Of a stretch of 64,000 nucleotides of DNA, positions 23,330-32,700 are shown piece after piece (position 1 is the first letter of the stretch; every line of letters begins with the position of its first letter). Source of the DNA: CAZMGT01 sp964565895 (lineage in GTDB: Bacteria > Armatimonadota > Zipacnadia > UBA1398 > CAZMGT01); contig CAZMGT010000012.1 of the NCBI GenBank assembly GCA_964565895.1, positions 1 to 64,000 of the forward strand, given 5' to 3'. The position numbers and the translations under genes were made by a program. Under the pieces are notes generated by a model that saw nothing but the letters and a program-made list of their open reading frames with translations, did not search any database and was not told the DNA's origin.

Positions 23330-25501
23330 CTACACCTCGCGCGGCCGAAGCAGGCGCAGGCCGTTGACGATGACGAGCAGCGAGGCCCCCGTGTCGGCCA
23401 TAATCGCCGCCCACAGGGTTGCCTTTCCAGCAAAAGCGAGAGCCATGACCAGGGCCTTTACCGCGAGGGCGAACCACACGTTTTGCTTAACCGTGTGCAG
23501 GGTCCTTCGCGCGTGGCCGACAAGCCAGGGGAGCTTTAGCAGATCGTCGGACATTAGGGCGACGTCGCTGGCCTCGATCGCCGCATCGCTTCCCGCAGCG
23601 CCCATGGCCACGCCAAGCGAGGAGGCGGCGAGCGCCGGGGCATCGTTTACCCCGTCGCCGACCATTGCTGCGACGCCGAAGCGCTCCACGAGCTTTCGCA
23701 CGGCACGGACTTTGTCCTCGGGGAGGAGCTCCGCATAAACCTCGTCCGCGGCGCAGGCGCGGGCCACCGCGCGCGCCGTCGCTTCGTTGTCCCCGGTGAG
23801 CACGACGATTTTCTCAATTCCCAGCACCTTTAGCCGGCGCACGGCCTGCGGAGCAGCGGGGCGCAGGCGGTCGGCGATGGCGAGCAGGCCGCACACGTGG
23901 TCCTCCTCGCCCAAAGCGATCAGCGAGTGGCCGGAGCTCTCTAGCTCGCGCGCCTTTTCGTGCAGCTCAGGCGGCTCTACCCCGCGCTCGTGCATTAGGC
24001 GGTGGCTGCCGATCCAAAACGGCCGGCCGAAGAGGCGCGCTTGGGCGCCTTTTCCGCGAATGGCGCGAAACGCCTCGGCGGGGCGAAAGGTTAGCGCGCG
24101 AGCCTGCGCGCGGCGCACGACGGCCTGGGCCAGGGGGTGCTCGCTGTGCGCCTCGATCGCCGCGGCGTAGGCGAGCACCTCGTCCTCGGTATGCCCGTGC
24201 GCGGGAACGACCGCGGCGACCTCGGGCCGCCCCTCGGTGAGCGTGCCCGTCTTGTCCAGAGCCACGGCGCGCAGCCGCGCCGCGATTTCCAGGTGCGTTC
24301 CCCCCTTAATGAGCACGCCGGCGCGCGCCGCGGCCGTTAGCCCGGCGACGATGCTCACCGGTGTGGAGATGACCAACGCGCAGGGGCAGGCGATGACCAA
24401 AATAACCAACGCTTGATATACCCAGCGCGACCAGGAGGCCCCAAAGGCCAGCGGCGGGACGACGGCGACGAGGACGGCGAGGGCGATCATCGCCGGGGTG
24501 TAATAGCGGGCGAAGCGGTCGACCCAGCGCTCGGCTGCCGTGCGTCGGGCTTGGGCTTCGGCGACAAGGTGAATGATGCGCGCCAGAGTGGTGTCTGAGG
24601 CCGGTTTTGTTGTGCGAAACTCAATCGCTCCCTCGCCGTTGATCGTCCCCGCGAAAACCTCGTCGCCAGGCTCTTTGGGCACGGGGAGCGACTCGCCCGT
24701 TATCGGCGACTGGTCCACCGTCGTCTCGCCGGAAACAATTACCCCGTCTAAGGGAATTCTTTCCCCGGGGCGGACGACGACAAGGGCCCCCACGGGGACG
24801 TCCTCGACGCGTGCTTCGGTAAGCTGAGCGTTCGCCTCGCGCTTAAAGCGCGCCAGCGGCGGGGAAAGGTCCATTAGCGCGGCGATCGCTCGGCGGGCGC
24901 GCTCGGCGCTCCACGCCTCAAGAAGCAACGCGAGAGCAAACAAGAACGACACGGCGGCAGCTTCGAAAAACTCGCCCAGGGCCACCGCGCTGGCGACAGC
25001 GATAACCATAAGCAGGTTCATGTCGGCGCGCAAGCGCCGGGCAGCGCGAAAGGCGTTCGGGAGAACGAAGAACGCGCCGGCAGCCACTGAGCCCAGATAT
25101 AGGGCGACCGCAGCGAGCGGAAGGCCATCGTCCGGCTCGGGGCCGCCGAGCAGGGCGTGGACAAAGCCGCCGTGCAGTGCCGCGTGAACGGCAATGGCGC
25201 AGGCCAACAGCGCGCCGCTTGCCGCGCATAGCGCCGCGCGGGCGCGCCGGGCTAGTCGCTCGCGCGCGGGGGCGCGCTCCGCTTGCGCTTCGGCCCAGGG
25301 GGCGGCGCGCAGCCCCGTGCGCGCGATAGCGGCGAGCACCGCCTGCTCGTCGGCGGCATGGGGCAAGCGCACCGTTAGCTTTTGGCGAACGATGTCGAAC
25401 GCGAGGTTTGCCTCGCCGACGAGCGGGGCAAGCTCTGCCCTGAGCGCGGCGACTTCCTCCGCGCAGTCCATGCCGTTGACTTTAAGCTCGAGCTCTCTCA
25501 T
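23330..25501 (-). CDS. Zn/Cd/Pb-type heavy-metal P1B ATPase
   Basis: 723 residues. It exports divalent soft metals across the inner membrane using ATP. N-terminal HMA-like domain has KVNGMDCAEEV, where only C13 of the usual Cys pair is present. The membrane motif is CPC at 372-374 in IACPCALVISTPVSI, the phosphorylated Asp is D416 in DKTGTLTEG, and the hinge is MVGDGVNDAPALA. The last helices carry the Lys and ADTGAS motif of the Zn/Cd subgroup. No MerR- or ArsR-type regulator lies beside it. The arylsulfotransferase-like gene follows 83 nt downstream. Confidence 0.93.
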   Translation of the reverse strand: MRELELKVNGMDCAEEVAALRAELAPLVGEANLAFDIVRQKLTVRLPHAADEQAVLAAIARTGLRAAPWAEAQAERAPARERLARRARAALCAASGALLACAIAVHAALHGGFVHALLGGPEPDDGLPLAAVALYLGSVAAGAFFVLPNAFRAARRLRADMNLLMVIAVASAVALGEFFEAAAVSFLFALALLLEAWSAERARRAIAALMDLSPPLARFKREANAQLTEARVEDVPVGALVVVRPGERIPLDGVIVSGETTVDQSPITGESLPVPKEPGDEVFAGTINGEGAIEFRTTKPASDTTLARIIHLVAEAQARRTAAERWVDRFARYYTPAMIALAVLVAVVPPLAFGASWSRWVYQALVILVIACPCALVISTPVSIVAGLTAAARAGVLIKGGTHLEIAARLRAVALDKTGTLTEGRPEVAAVVPAHGHTEDEVLAYAAAIEAHSEHPLAQAVVRRAQARALTFRPAEAFRAIRGKGAQARLFGRPFWIGSHRLMHERGVEPPELHEKARELESSGHSLIALGEEDHVCGLLAIADRLRPAAPQAVRRLKVLGIEKIVVLTGDNEATARAVARACAADEVYAELLPEDKVRAVRKLVERFGVAAMVGDGVNDAPALAASSLGVAMGAAGSDAAIEASDVALMSDDLLKLPWLVGHARRTLHTVKQNVWFALAVKALVMALAFAGKATLWAAIMADTGASLLVIVNGLRLLRPREV

Positions 25502-25599
25502 GGAAGCAATCCCACGCGTTGCGCTGCCTGTGCTTCAACACACCGCGGGCGCGCGGCTCTCCCAAAGAAGAAGTGCTGAGGCGGCGGGCGGCGCGTTTT

Positions 25600-25628
25600 T
25601 TTATCGCAGATCTTATATTTTTCACCAA
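25600..25628 (-). promoter_or_regulatory. Possible promoter of the metal ATPase gene
   Basis: An AT-rich patch stands out in GC-rich DNA. On the - strand TTGGTG (25628-25623), a 17-nt spacer and GATAAA (25605-25600) fit sigma-70 spacing but match only three and four of six positions. It would leave a leader of about 90 nt. Confidence 0.35.
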
Positions 25629-25771
25629 AAAAGGGCCATCGTCGGTTCCCGCGGGGGCGGCAGAGCAGCCATGCTCGGCAAAGGCGAGGCAACACGGAAC
25701 ACTCACGGCGCACTGCGCGCGAGAATGGCGTACGGCGAGCGCGGACCCCGCTCCGGGCAACGCCGGGGCGC

Positions 25772-26926
25772 TCACAGCCGGCGGGGGTCGAGCACGATGT
25801 GCTTAATGCGCTCGCGACGCCAGGTATAGGTTATGTGCACCAGGCCGTCGGAGGCAACGATTACCGCGGGGTAGGAGTATTCGCCCGGCTCGTCTTCGAG
25901 GACAAGCGCGCTGCGCCAGGCCGTGCCGTCTGCGGAAAGCGCAACGTTAAGCGGCGTGCGGGCGGTTTGGCTGTGGTTGTAGACGAGCAGCGCCCGGCCG
26001 TCCGGGAGCATGGTGGCGTCGATGCCCGAGTTGGGGTTAGGGAGCGCGGTGAGGCGCAGCTCGCTCCAAGTTTTCCAATCGCCGTCGGACCAGGCCTCGG
26101 CGATTCTTCCCTGGTGCGTGCGGCAGAGGATTTGCATTCTGCCCGAGGGGTAGACGAGGATCGTGGGCTGGATGGCGGCGAGGGCCGCGCCGTCGTTCAG
26201 CGGCGCTGTTTTCTCCCACGTTTTGCCGAGGTCAGCCGTGCGCTCCATGTGCACGCGCCAGCCGTCGTGCTCGGTAGAGGAGCCGCAGAGCAGCGAGCCG
26301 TCGGGCAGGAGCACGGGCTTGTTCTTTATCGGGCCCAAAATGCCCTGAGGCAGCCGCCGCGCGGGTGACCAAGTGTTGCCGCCGTCCGGCGATGTCTTGA
26401 CCATCCCCCACCACTCTCTGGGGTTTGGACCGACCTTGTAAAAGAGGAGCAACGGCCCGGCTTTCGCTTGGAACAGCACGGGGTTCCAGCAGGGAAAGCG
26501 ACCGCCATCGGGCTGCGCACCGCTGGCCACGGGCAGGGGCGGGGCCCAGCCCGAGCCAGTGTTTTGCGAAAGCCAGATTTCTACATCGGGGCGGCCCTCC
26601 GCGGTGCCCGCAAACCAAGCGCAGACGAGCCCCGCGGGAGTTTCGGCAATAGTCGAGGCATGGCACGAGGCGAAAGGCGCTTGCTCGAACACGAACTCGC
26701 TAGTGACAACCGCCTGGTGCGCTTGGGCCACGGCGAAAGCTCCTCTCAGCGAAGTTTCCGCGGCGACGGGCCAAAGTGGCGAAGGCAGCGCCCAGCCGGG
26801 CGCTCGATGTGCGGCGCAAGGGGCATTTATGGCAAGCGCCAGGGCGACGCCCGCCAGCAGAAAGGCAGGCTGCCCCGGAACAATCCGCAGCTCTCTTACA
26901 CCTGAGCGAGAGAGACGGCACGACAT
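25772..26926 (-). CDS. Secreted sialidase-like (BNR repeat) propeller protein
   Basis: 384 residues. The frame stays open 127 codons further upstream, but ATG 26926 has GGAGGT 8 nt ahead and is followed by a signal peptide (LLAGVALALAINAPCAA). The body matches the BNR_2 exo-sialidase-like family: CHASTIAETPAGLVCAWF, Asp-box-like SPDGGNTW and DLGKTWE, LPDGSLLCG, YNHSQTARTPLNVALSADG, SYPAVIVASDGLVHITYT. Members include sialidases and other glycosidases; the family assignment is firm, the substrate is not. The neighbours on either side are the metal ATPase gene and two serine hydrolases. Confidence 0.85.
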   Translation of the reverse strand: MSCRLSRSGVRELRIVPGQPAFLLAGVALALAINAPCAAHRAPGWALPSPLWPVAAETSLRGAFAVAQAHQAVVTSEFVFEQAPFASCHASTIAETPAGLVCAWFAGTAEGRPDVEIWLSQNTGSGWAPPLPVASGAQPDGGRFPCWNPVLFQAKAGPLLLFYKVGPNPREWWGMVKTSPDGGNTWSPARRLPQGILGPIKNKPVLLPDGSLLCGSSTEHDGWRVHMERTADLGKTWEKTAPLNDGAALAAIQPTILVYPSGRMQILCRTHQGRIAEAWSDGDWKTWSELRLTALPNPNSGIDATMLPDGRALLVYNHSQTARTPLNVALSADGTAWRSALVLEDEPGEYSYPAVIVASDGLVHITYTWRRERIKHIVLDPRRL

Positions 26927-27342
26927 AACTTGGGACCTCCGCGTGTCCGCCGGCACAGGTGGCAACCTTGCCGCGCGCGACAGAGAACTCCGAGCGCAGC
27001 GCGACGGAGGCAAGGCTTTTGGGATTTTGCGGCATTTTCCTGCACAGTTCATCTTGCTGGGCCAAAAGCCGTTGCGCAATGCTGCGCGGCTGTCGGAACG
27101 GCAGCGACTTCGCACAGTCGCCTCCGGCCTGGCGCGGGCAGCTTTGCTTGAAAGTGTCACGCAAGCGACTTTCAGCAAACCCCGCCGCGTTACGAACGGG
27201 AGCAACGACTGTTGCTTGCGGGCTATGCTCTTCCGCGCGCTGACAGCCTTTTCCACGAGCCCCAGCAGTTGTCTCAAACGCCAAGTGTTGTTCTGCCAAA
27301 GGCGCAAGCTGCCCGCGACTCATCGAGCCCCTGTCTCACGCC
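26927..27342. other. 416-bp non-coding stretch
   Basis: The longest gap without a credible gene. Base composition is visibly less GC-rich than the flanking genes. Open frames run across it on both strands but none has a ribosome site or a recognisable protein pattern. CCTTGCC (26966) and GGCAAGG (27009) are distant complements. I see no RNA gene. It could hold the promoter of the sialidase-like gene. Confidence 0.5.
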
Positions 27343-28416
27343 TTAGTTCCTCACCGCCTGGGCCAGGGGGACGAGGAACGGCTTGAGCACATCGTAGTGC
27401 CTCGCCCCGGGCTTGCGCGGCCAGTCGCTGCCCGCGCGCGCAGCGACAATGTCTAAGCTGGGGATAACCACGATTAGGCTGTCGTGCAGCCCCCACGACC
27501 AGAACGCGTCGCGCGGCAGCCCGGCGATCGCTCCGTCGCCGTTGTTCCACCACAATAGGCCGTAGTGGCTGGATGCATTGCCGTATTTTTCCCCGACCAC
27601 GGGCAGGCCAACGATCTCAGGCACGGGCTTGCTCGCCGCCTCGACGAAGCTCTCCGGGATAATTTGCTTGCCCTGCCAGCGGCCCCGGCGCAGATACAAG
27701 TAGCCGATGCGCGCCATGGCGTCTACGTTCGCGCTAATCCCTGAGCCAAACTCCCGGCGCATGATCCCCGCGATCTTCGCCGGCCGGTAGGCGTTCTTGC
27801 GCCAAGCGAGGTCGCTGCGCTTGATCCCCAGCGGGCCGAACACGCGCTCGAACATCAACTCGTAGAGGTCGCGGCGGTAGATCAACGTGAGGCACTCCGC
27901 AAGCCAGTTCGGCCCGCCATCGCTGTAGGCCCATTTTGTCCCGGGCTCAAAGATGAGCTTGGTATAACCCCCGGGCTTTTCGAACCCCGCGGTGTGCGTG
28001 GCCAGATGGAGAATGGTGATTTTGCCCAGCCAGCTCCTGTCGCGATTGCTCTCCGGCGGGACGCCAAAGCTCGGGTGAAACTTCGCCGCTTTGTCGGAAA
28101 GCTTAATCTTGCCGTCGGCGATCGCTAAGCCGAGCGCGGTTACCCCGATGGATTTTGTCGTAGACTTCAGGTCGTAGCGCTTGGTAGGGCTGCCCCAGGA
28201 CATGACGAGCTTGCCGTAGCGGATGATATAGCCCGAGCCCCCGCCCGTTAGCGCATAGTCGCGCGCTTGGGCGAGCTTTGCCTCGTCCATGCCCACCTGC
28301 GCCGGCTTAGCCCGAGGCCAGGCGGGCATGGGCCAGAGCTCCTCTGCGGCCCAAGCGGCGGCGCAGGCAAGCGCAGGCGCCAGGCAGAGCAGAAGGGCAG
28401 CCCTGGCAATGTGCAT
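27343..28416 (-). CDS. Secreted serine hydrolase of the beta-lactamase/esterase family (copy 1)
   Basis: 357 residues with signal peptide (ARAALLLCLAPALACAAAWA). The penicillin-binding-protein/beta-lactamase fold is shown by the S-x-x-K nucleophile motif in LKSTTKSIGV, the Tyr motif AYSDGG and a C-terminal HDSLIVVIP with GLHD in the KTG-like position. The family includes esterases, amidases and peptidases as well as beta-lactamases. ATG 28416 follows AAAGGG. The next gene upstream, 41 nt away on the same strand, is a homologous hydrolase, and the two may be co-transcribed with addBA. Confidence 0.87.
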   Translation of the reverse strand: MHIARAALLLCLAPALACAAAWAAEELWPMPAWPRAKPAQVGMDEAKLAQARDYALTGGGSGYIIRYGKLVMSWGSPTKRYDLKSTTKSIGVTALGLAIADGKIKLSDKAAKFHPSFGVPPESNRDRSWLGKITILHLATHTAGFEKPGGYTKLIFEPGTKWAYSDGGPNWLAECLTLIYRRDLYELMFERVFGPLGIKRSDLAWRKNAYRPAKIAGIMRREFGSGISANVDAMARIGYLYLRRGRWQGKQIIPESFVEAASKPVPEIVGLPVVGEKYGNASSHYGLLWWNNGDGAIAGLPRDAFWSWGLHDSLIVVIPSLDIVAARAGSDWPRKPGARHYDVLKPFLVPLAQAVRN

Positions 28417-28457
28417 TCGCGACCACACCCTTTCCCGGTGGGACAATTTCGCGCTCG

Positions 28458-29663
28458 CTATTGCAGCTCCTCGAGCGAGAGGTCGGGCATGGGCATGCGC
28501 CACGGCGGCGTGGGAGGCGGGACGCACGCGGCGATCGCCGTATCGCGAATGCGCACATAGTCCCGGCCGCCATCCCAGCCCGGCGGGTCGCCACCGCGGT
28601 TGCGCAGGACGACGACCTCGAGCTCGAGGTGCGGGATGAGCACGAGGTGGCAGTGCGACCAGCCGGCGGCAAGGAAGCTGCCGCGGAAGTCGTCGAGCCA
28701 GAGCAGGATGCCGTAGCGCAGGCCATTGCTCGGCCCGGGGCCCGCCGGCGGCTGGGGCCAAGTCATCTCGCGCAGGCTCAGCGGAGAAAGCAGGGGCACG
28801 CCGCCCACGCTGCCCTCGTTCAAAAACAACAGCCCAAACGCGGCCAGGTCGCGCGCGGTAAGATATAGCCCGCTGTGGCCTCGGCCCCGCGGCCCATCGT
28901 AATAGATTTGCCCCAAGTCGTCGCGCCCCGAGCGCACGAGTTTAACAAGCATCGCTTCGGGGTCGCCCGGGGAGACGTAGCCTGTCCCAGCTAGCCCCAG
29001 AGGTTGGGCGATCCACTGGTCGATCATTTGGGCAATGGTCATCCCGCTCGCTCGCTCCATTGCTTCCGTGAGCAGCTCAACCGCGGGGTCGGAGTACTCA
29101 AAACGCGTCCCCGGCCGAAACTTCAGCGGAGCCTTGAGCACGTCGACAAACTGAATGTCCGGCGGGATGCCGCTGGAGTGGCTCGCCAGATGGCGAATGG
29201 TCACCTCGTCCTTGTTCCACTTGCCGCCGCAGGTCCCCGTAAACTCTGGGATGTATTTGCGCACAGGATCGTCGAGGCGCATTTTCCCCTGCTCTACCAG
29301 GCGCATGAGCGCCACGCCGCAGTAGGTTTTGGTAATGGAGAACACGGGAAAGCGCGAGAGGGCATCGGTCGGCCGGGCGTCCTGGGCGAAGCTGTGCGCG
29401 CCGTAGTAGCGCTCGTAGATGATTTTCCCCCGGCGCACAACCAGGAGCGCGGCAGCCGAGGCGGCCTTTAGGTCGCGCATTGTCCCCGCGACATATGCTC
29501 CCAGCTCATCGAGCTTTGCCTGCGACACACCCACCTCGCGCGGGTCGGCCGTCTCCCAGTCGAACGCCTGGGCCAGCCCGGCGCAGGCCAAAGCCAGCGC
29601 CACAAGCAGCAAGACCAAGGCCCACCTTGGCCCGCGCGACCTCTGGCGAAGCATCGGACCCAT
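28458..29663 (-). CDS. Secreted serine hydrolase of the beta-lactamase/esterase family (copy 2)
   Basis: 401 residues. ATG 29663 is chosen because AGGTGG precedes it; ATG 29681 is an alternative without a site. A strong hydrophobic signal (WALVLLLVALALACAGLA) follows. Motifs: S-x-x-K in FSITKTYCG, YSD in FEYSDPAVE, and the C-terminal HCHLVLIPHLELEVVVL. LASHSSGIP is typical of class C-like serine hydrolases. It resembles the next gene downstream in fold and length but not closely in sequence, so they are an old tandem pair. It starts 83 nt after the addA-like gene ends. Confidence 0.85.
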   Translation of the reverse strand: MGPMLRQRSRGPRWALVLLLVALALACAGLAQAFDWETADPREVGVSQAKLDELGAYVAGTMRDLKAASAAALLVVRRGKIIYERYYGAHSFAQDARPTDALSRFPVFSITKTYCGVALMRLVEQGKMRLDDPVRKYIPEFTGTCGGKWNKDEVTIRHLASHSSGIPPDIQFVDVLKAPLKFRPGTRFEYSDPAVELLTEAMERASGMTIAQMIDQWIAQPLGLAGTGYVSPGDPEAMLVKLVRSGRDDLGQIYYDGPRGRGHSGLYLTARDLAAFGLLFLNEGSVGGVPLLSPLSLREMTWPQPPAGPGPSNGLRYGILLWLDDFRGSFLAAGWSHCHLVLIPHLELEVVVLRNRGGDPPGWDGGRDYVRIRDTAIAACVPPPTPPWRMPMPDLSLEELQ

Positions 29664-29746
29664 CGCCCACCTGTCGATCATTGTCTTGTCGTTTGACTCG
29701 CTTTGGGCGGATCTGTTTCGGGCGCGCGCAAGACATTCCTCGAGCG

Positions 29747-32700
29747 TTAAGGCGCTGTGCGGTTCGGCAAGTCTGCGCTGGCGTGGGCGCAGGCCCAGGC
29801 GTAGGGGCAGCGCGAGCAAGGCGCGCGCGGCGCAGGCTTGAGCGTGCCGTTTTTCAGCGCCTCCACGAGGTCCACGGCACGCCGGACGAGGTCCGCGAGC
29901 TGGTTTTGAGGATCGAGGCGCAGGGTCGTCCCCGGCTCGTCAACGGAGAGGACCAGGGCGGAGGAGGGACGAGGCTCGCCCGCGCCCTCGACGGCGTGGC
30001 AGTAGAGCGCTACTTGAAACAGATACTCTTCCTCGCGCTCGGGCCCGAGCCGTCCGGTTTTGTAGTCGAGCAGGTGCAGCGCGCCGTCGGCGGTGCGCAC
30101 AACGGCGTCGATCTTCCCTTCGAGCACCGCGCCGTTGAGCTGAAAGGCAACGACAAGCTCGGGCTGGACTTGCGCCTCGCCGCCGAACGTTTTGCGAACA
30201 CCGCTCCAGAGCGCGGCAATGTTCGCGGCAAGCGCCTGGAGCTCGCGCTCCGCGGGAAGCCATCCTGCTTCGTCTGCCGCGGCGGCGAGGAGAGGCGCGA
30301 CCTCTTGGGCGCTCGTCGCATCAGCGCCACGCCGCGCGAGCCACTCTAGCACGCGGTGCGCCGCGGCACCGCGGGCAAGCGCTGTGCTCTGCCCCTCGCC
30401 GGCGGAGGGCGGGCCGTATTCTGCGATGCCCTCGTTGACCGAGAGGTGCAGCGCCCAGGGGCAGCGCAGCCCAAGGGAAACCTCCGTTACGGCAAGGCGC
30501 GGCTTGGCCACCCGCCAGGGAAGCGGAAGGATGCGCCGGGCGATCGCCTCCGCGGGCATGTCGTGGCGTGCGGGGGCGAGGGGCACCGGAGCCTCGCGCT
30601 CGGCAACGGCCTGGGCAAACACGAGGTTAAACTGCTCGCCCTGAGGCGCGCCGGGGACGGGATATGGGCCGGGCTCGGCGTTAACGTCTACCCCAAGTGC
30701 TTCGCATACGCGCGCGAGGCAGGAGTTTTTCGCCGGCCCTTTTTCGCTTTTCGCCGAGCCGCTGAGCACGAGGTGGTCGCGCGCGCGGGTGCAGGCGACG
30801 TAGAACAGGCGGCGGTTTTCGTACGCGCTAAGCCGCTCCTCGCGCTCTTTCGCTTCGCGATAGAGCAGCGGCCATTTGCGCTCGCCGGCGGCGTCCTCGC
30901 CACGCAGAACGAACCCCGCGGAGGGGTGGAGCAATACCTTCCCCGCCCCAGACGGCCTCTCGTCGCGCCCGAGGTCGGCGACGATGACGATAGGCCACTC
31001 CAGCCCCTTGGCGGAGTGGATCGTGGTTAGGGTAACGACGTCGGCGTTTTCCGCGAAGATCGGGGCGGCAGCCTCGCGCGGCTCTCGGGTGACGAGATCC
31101 CTGAGGTAGTTGGCCAGGTCGCAGAGGAGCATGTCGCCTGCGGCGTCGAACTCCGCGGCAACCTCGATCACCCGGCGCACGTTGGCCACGCGCTGCTTGC
31201 CTGCGAAAAGGCCGGCGAGGGCCGCGGTGTAGCCGGTAAGCTCCATCGCCCGGCGGAGCAGCTCGCTTGCGGGGAGGCGGTCCTTAACCTCGCGCAGATG
31301 CGCGAGCACCTCAAGCCCGCGGCGCAGGCGGGCCAGCTCCTCAGGCGCAATGTGCCGCAGCGCGCCGTCGTTCGTCGCCCCGCGCTCGACGCGGCGCACA
31401 CCGGCGAGCAGCCCCCCGTCGCGGGCAAGCCAATACAGCGTTTCGTCGGACAAGCCAACCATCGGCGAGCGGAGAAAGCCCATCAGGGCCACGGCGTCCT
31501 CCGGGCGGTCGATGGCCAGGAGGAGGTTGATCAGGTCGCGCACCTCCTGCTGATGATAAAGCCCGCGTCCACGGACGGAGTGAAACGGAATGTTGTGTTC
31601 GCGTAGGGCGCGCTCGAAGATGGGCATGGGCGTGGAGGCGCGGAACAGAATGGCGAAATCCGCGTAGCGCGCGCGCCGGCGCTTGCCCCGCTCGGGGTCT
31701 TCGACGGCGAGCGTGCCGTGCAGCTCGAGGATTCTCTGCGCCACGGCGTGGGCTTCGATCTCCCGCACTTGGTCAAGGCTGGGCTTGTCCTCGGCGTCGG
31801 GGGGAGGGAGAGCGACGATGAGGTCGAGCGCCGGTGCGCGCGCGGGAAGCCGGCGCTGGGCCGTCATGGGCATATATCGCGCCTCGTGGGGGTCCTCCGG
31901 CTCGCCCGTGCCCATTAGCGCGGGGTGGGAGAACATAGGGTTGATTATTCCGTGGACGAGGGCCTCGGTCGAGCGATAGTTGTTGTTTAGCTCGGCGCAC
32001 AGGCAGCGTTCGTCGGCGCAGGCGCGAAACTGCTCACGCGTCTCGCTAAACACCGAGACATCGGCCCGCCGGAAGCGGTAGATGGACTGCTTTTCGTCGC
32101 CCACGACGAACAGGCGCGCCCCGCGCGGGGGGAAGCGAGGCCCCGCGGCGCCGGGCTGCGCTCCGGCGAGATACCACAAAAGCTCGCGCTGTATGCGGTC
32201 GGTGTCCTGAAACTCGTCGATGAGCAAGTGGCGGATACGGCGGACGTACTTCGCACGCACCGCGGGGTTGTCGCGCAGAAGGTCGCGACAGCGGACGAGG
32301 AGGTCGTCGAAGTCGAGCGCGGGGAGCTCCTCTTTGGCGCGGTCGTATGCTTCGGCAACGACGCGCAGCTCGGAGAAGAATGCGGCGCTCGCCTGCGCAG
32401 CGAAAAGCTCAACGTCCTCGTCGTACTGCGGGGCCGACTTTAGCGGCTCGCGCAGCCGCCTCAGGGCCGCGGCGACGGCCCCGCCCTTTTTGCCTCCGCG
32501 GCCCTTGACAATTTCGCGCAGGATGAGCAGCGGCTTTATGCTAGCAAGCGCTTGGGCAAGCGTCTCGCCTTTGGCGCTGCTTCCCTTAGCCGCCGCGTAA
32601 GTGTTAAAAGCGTTAAGCAGCTCCTCGGCGATTTGCTTGCCCTTTGCCGTCTCCTGCGCCAGGGCCTCTGGCGTTAGCCCCTGGACCGCGCGGCCGAGCG

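Noticed and set aside
26927..27307. 127-codon upstream extension of the sialidase-like protein
   Set aside because: ATG 26926 has a good ribosome site and signal peptide; the extension looks random.
26559..27386. Long + strand open frame across the end of the sialidase-like gene and the gap
   Set aside because: Antisense to a clear gene for over a third of its length; composition and low-complexity residues are typical of shadow frames.
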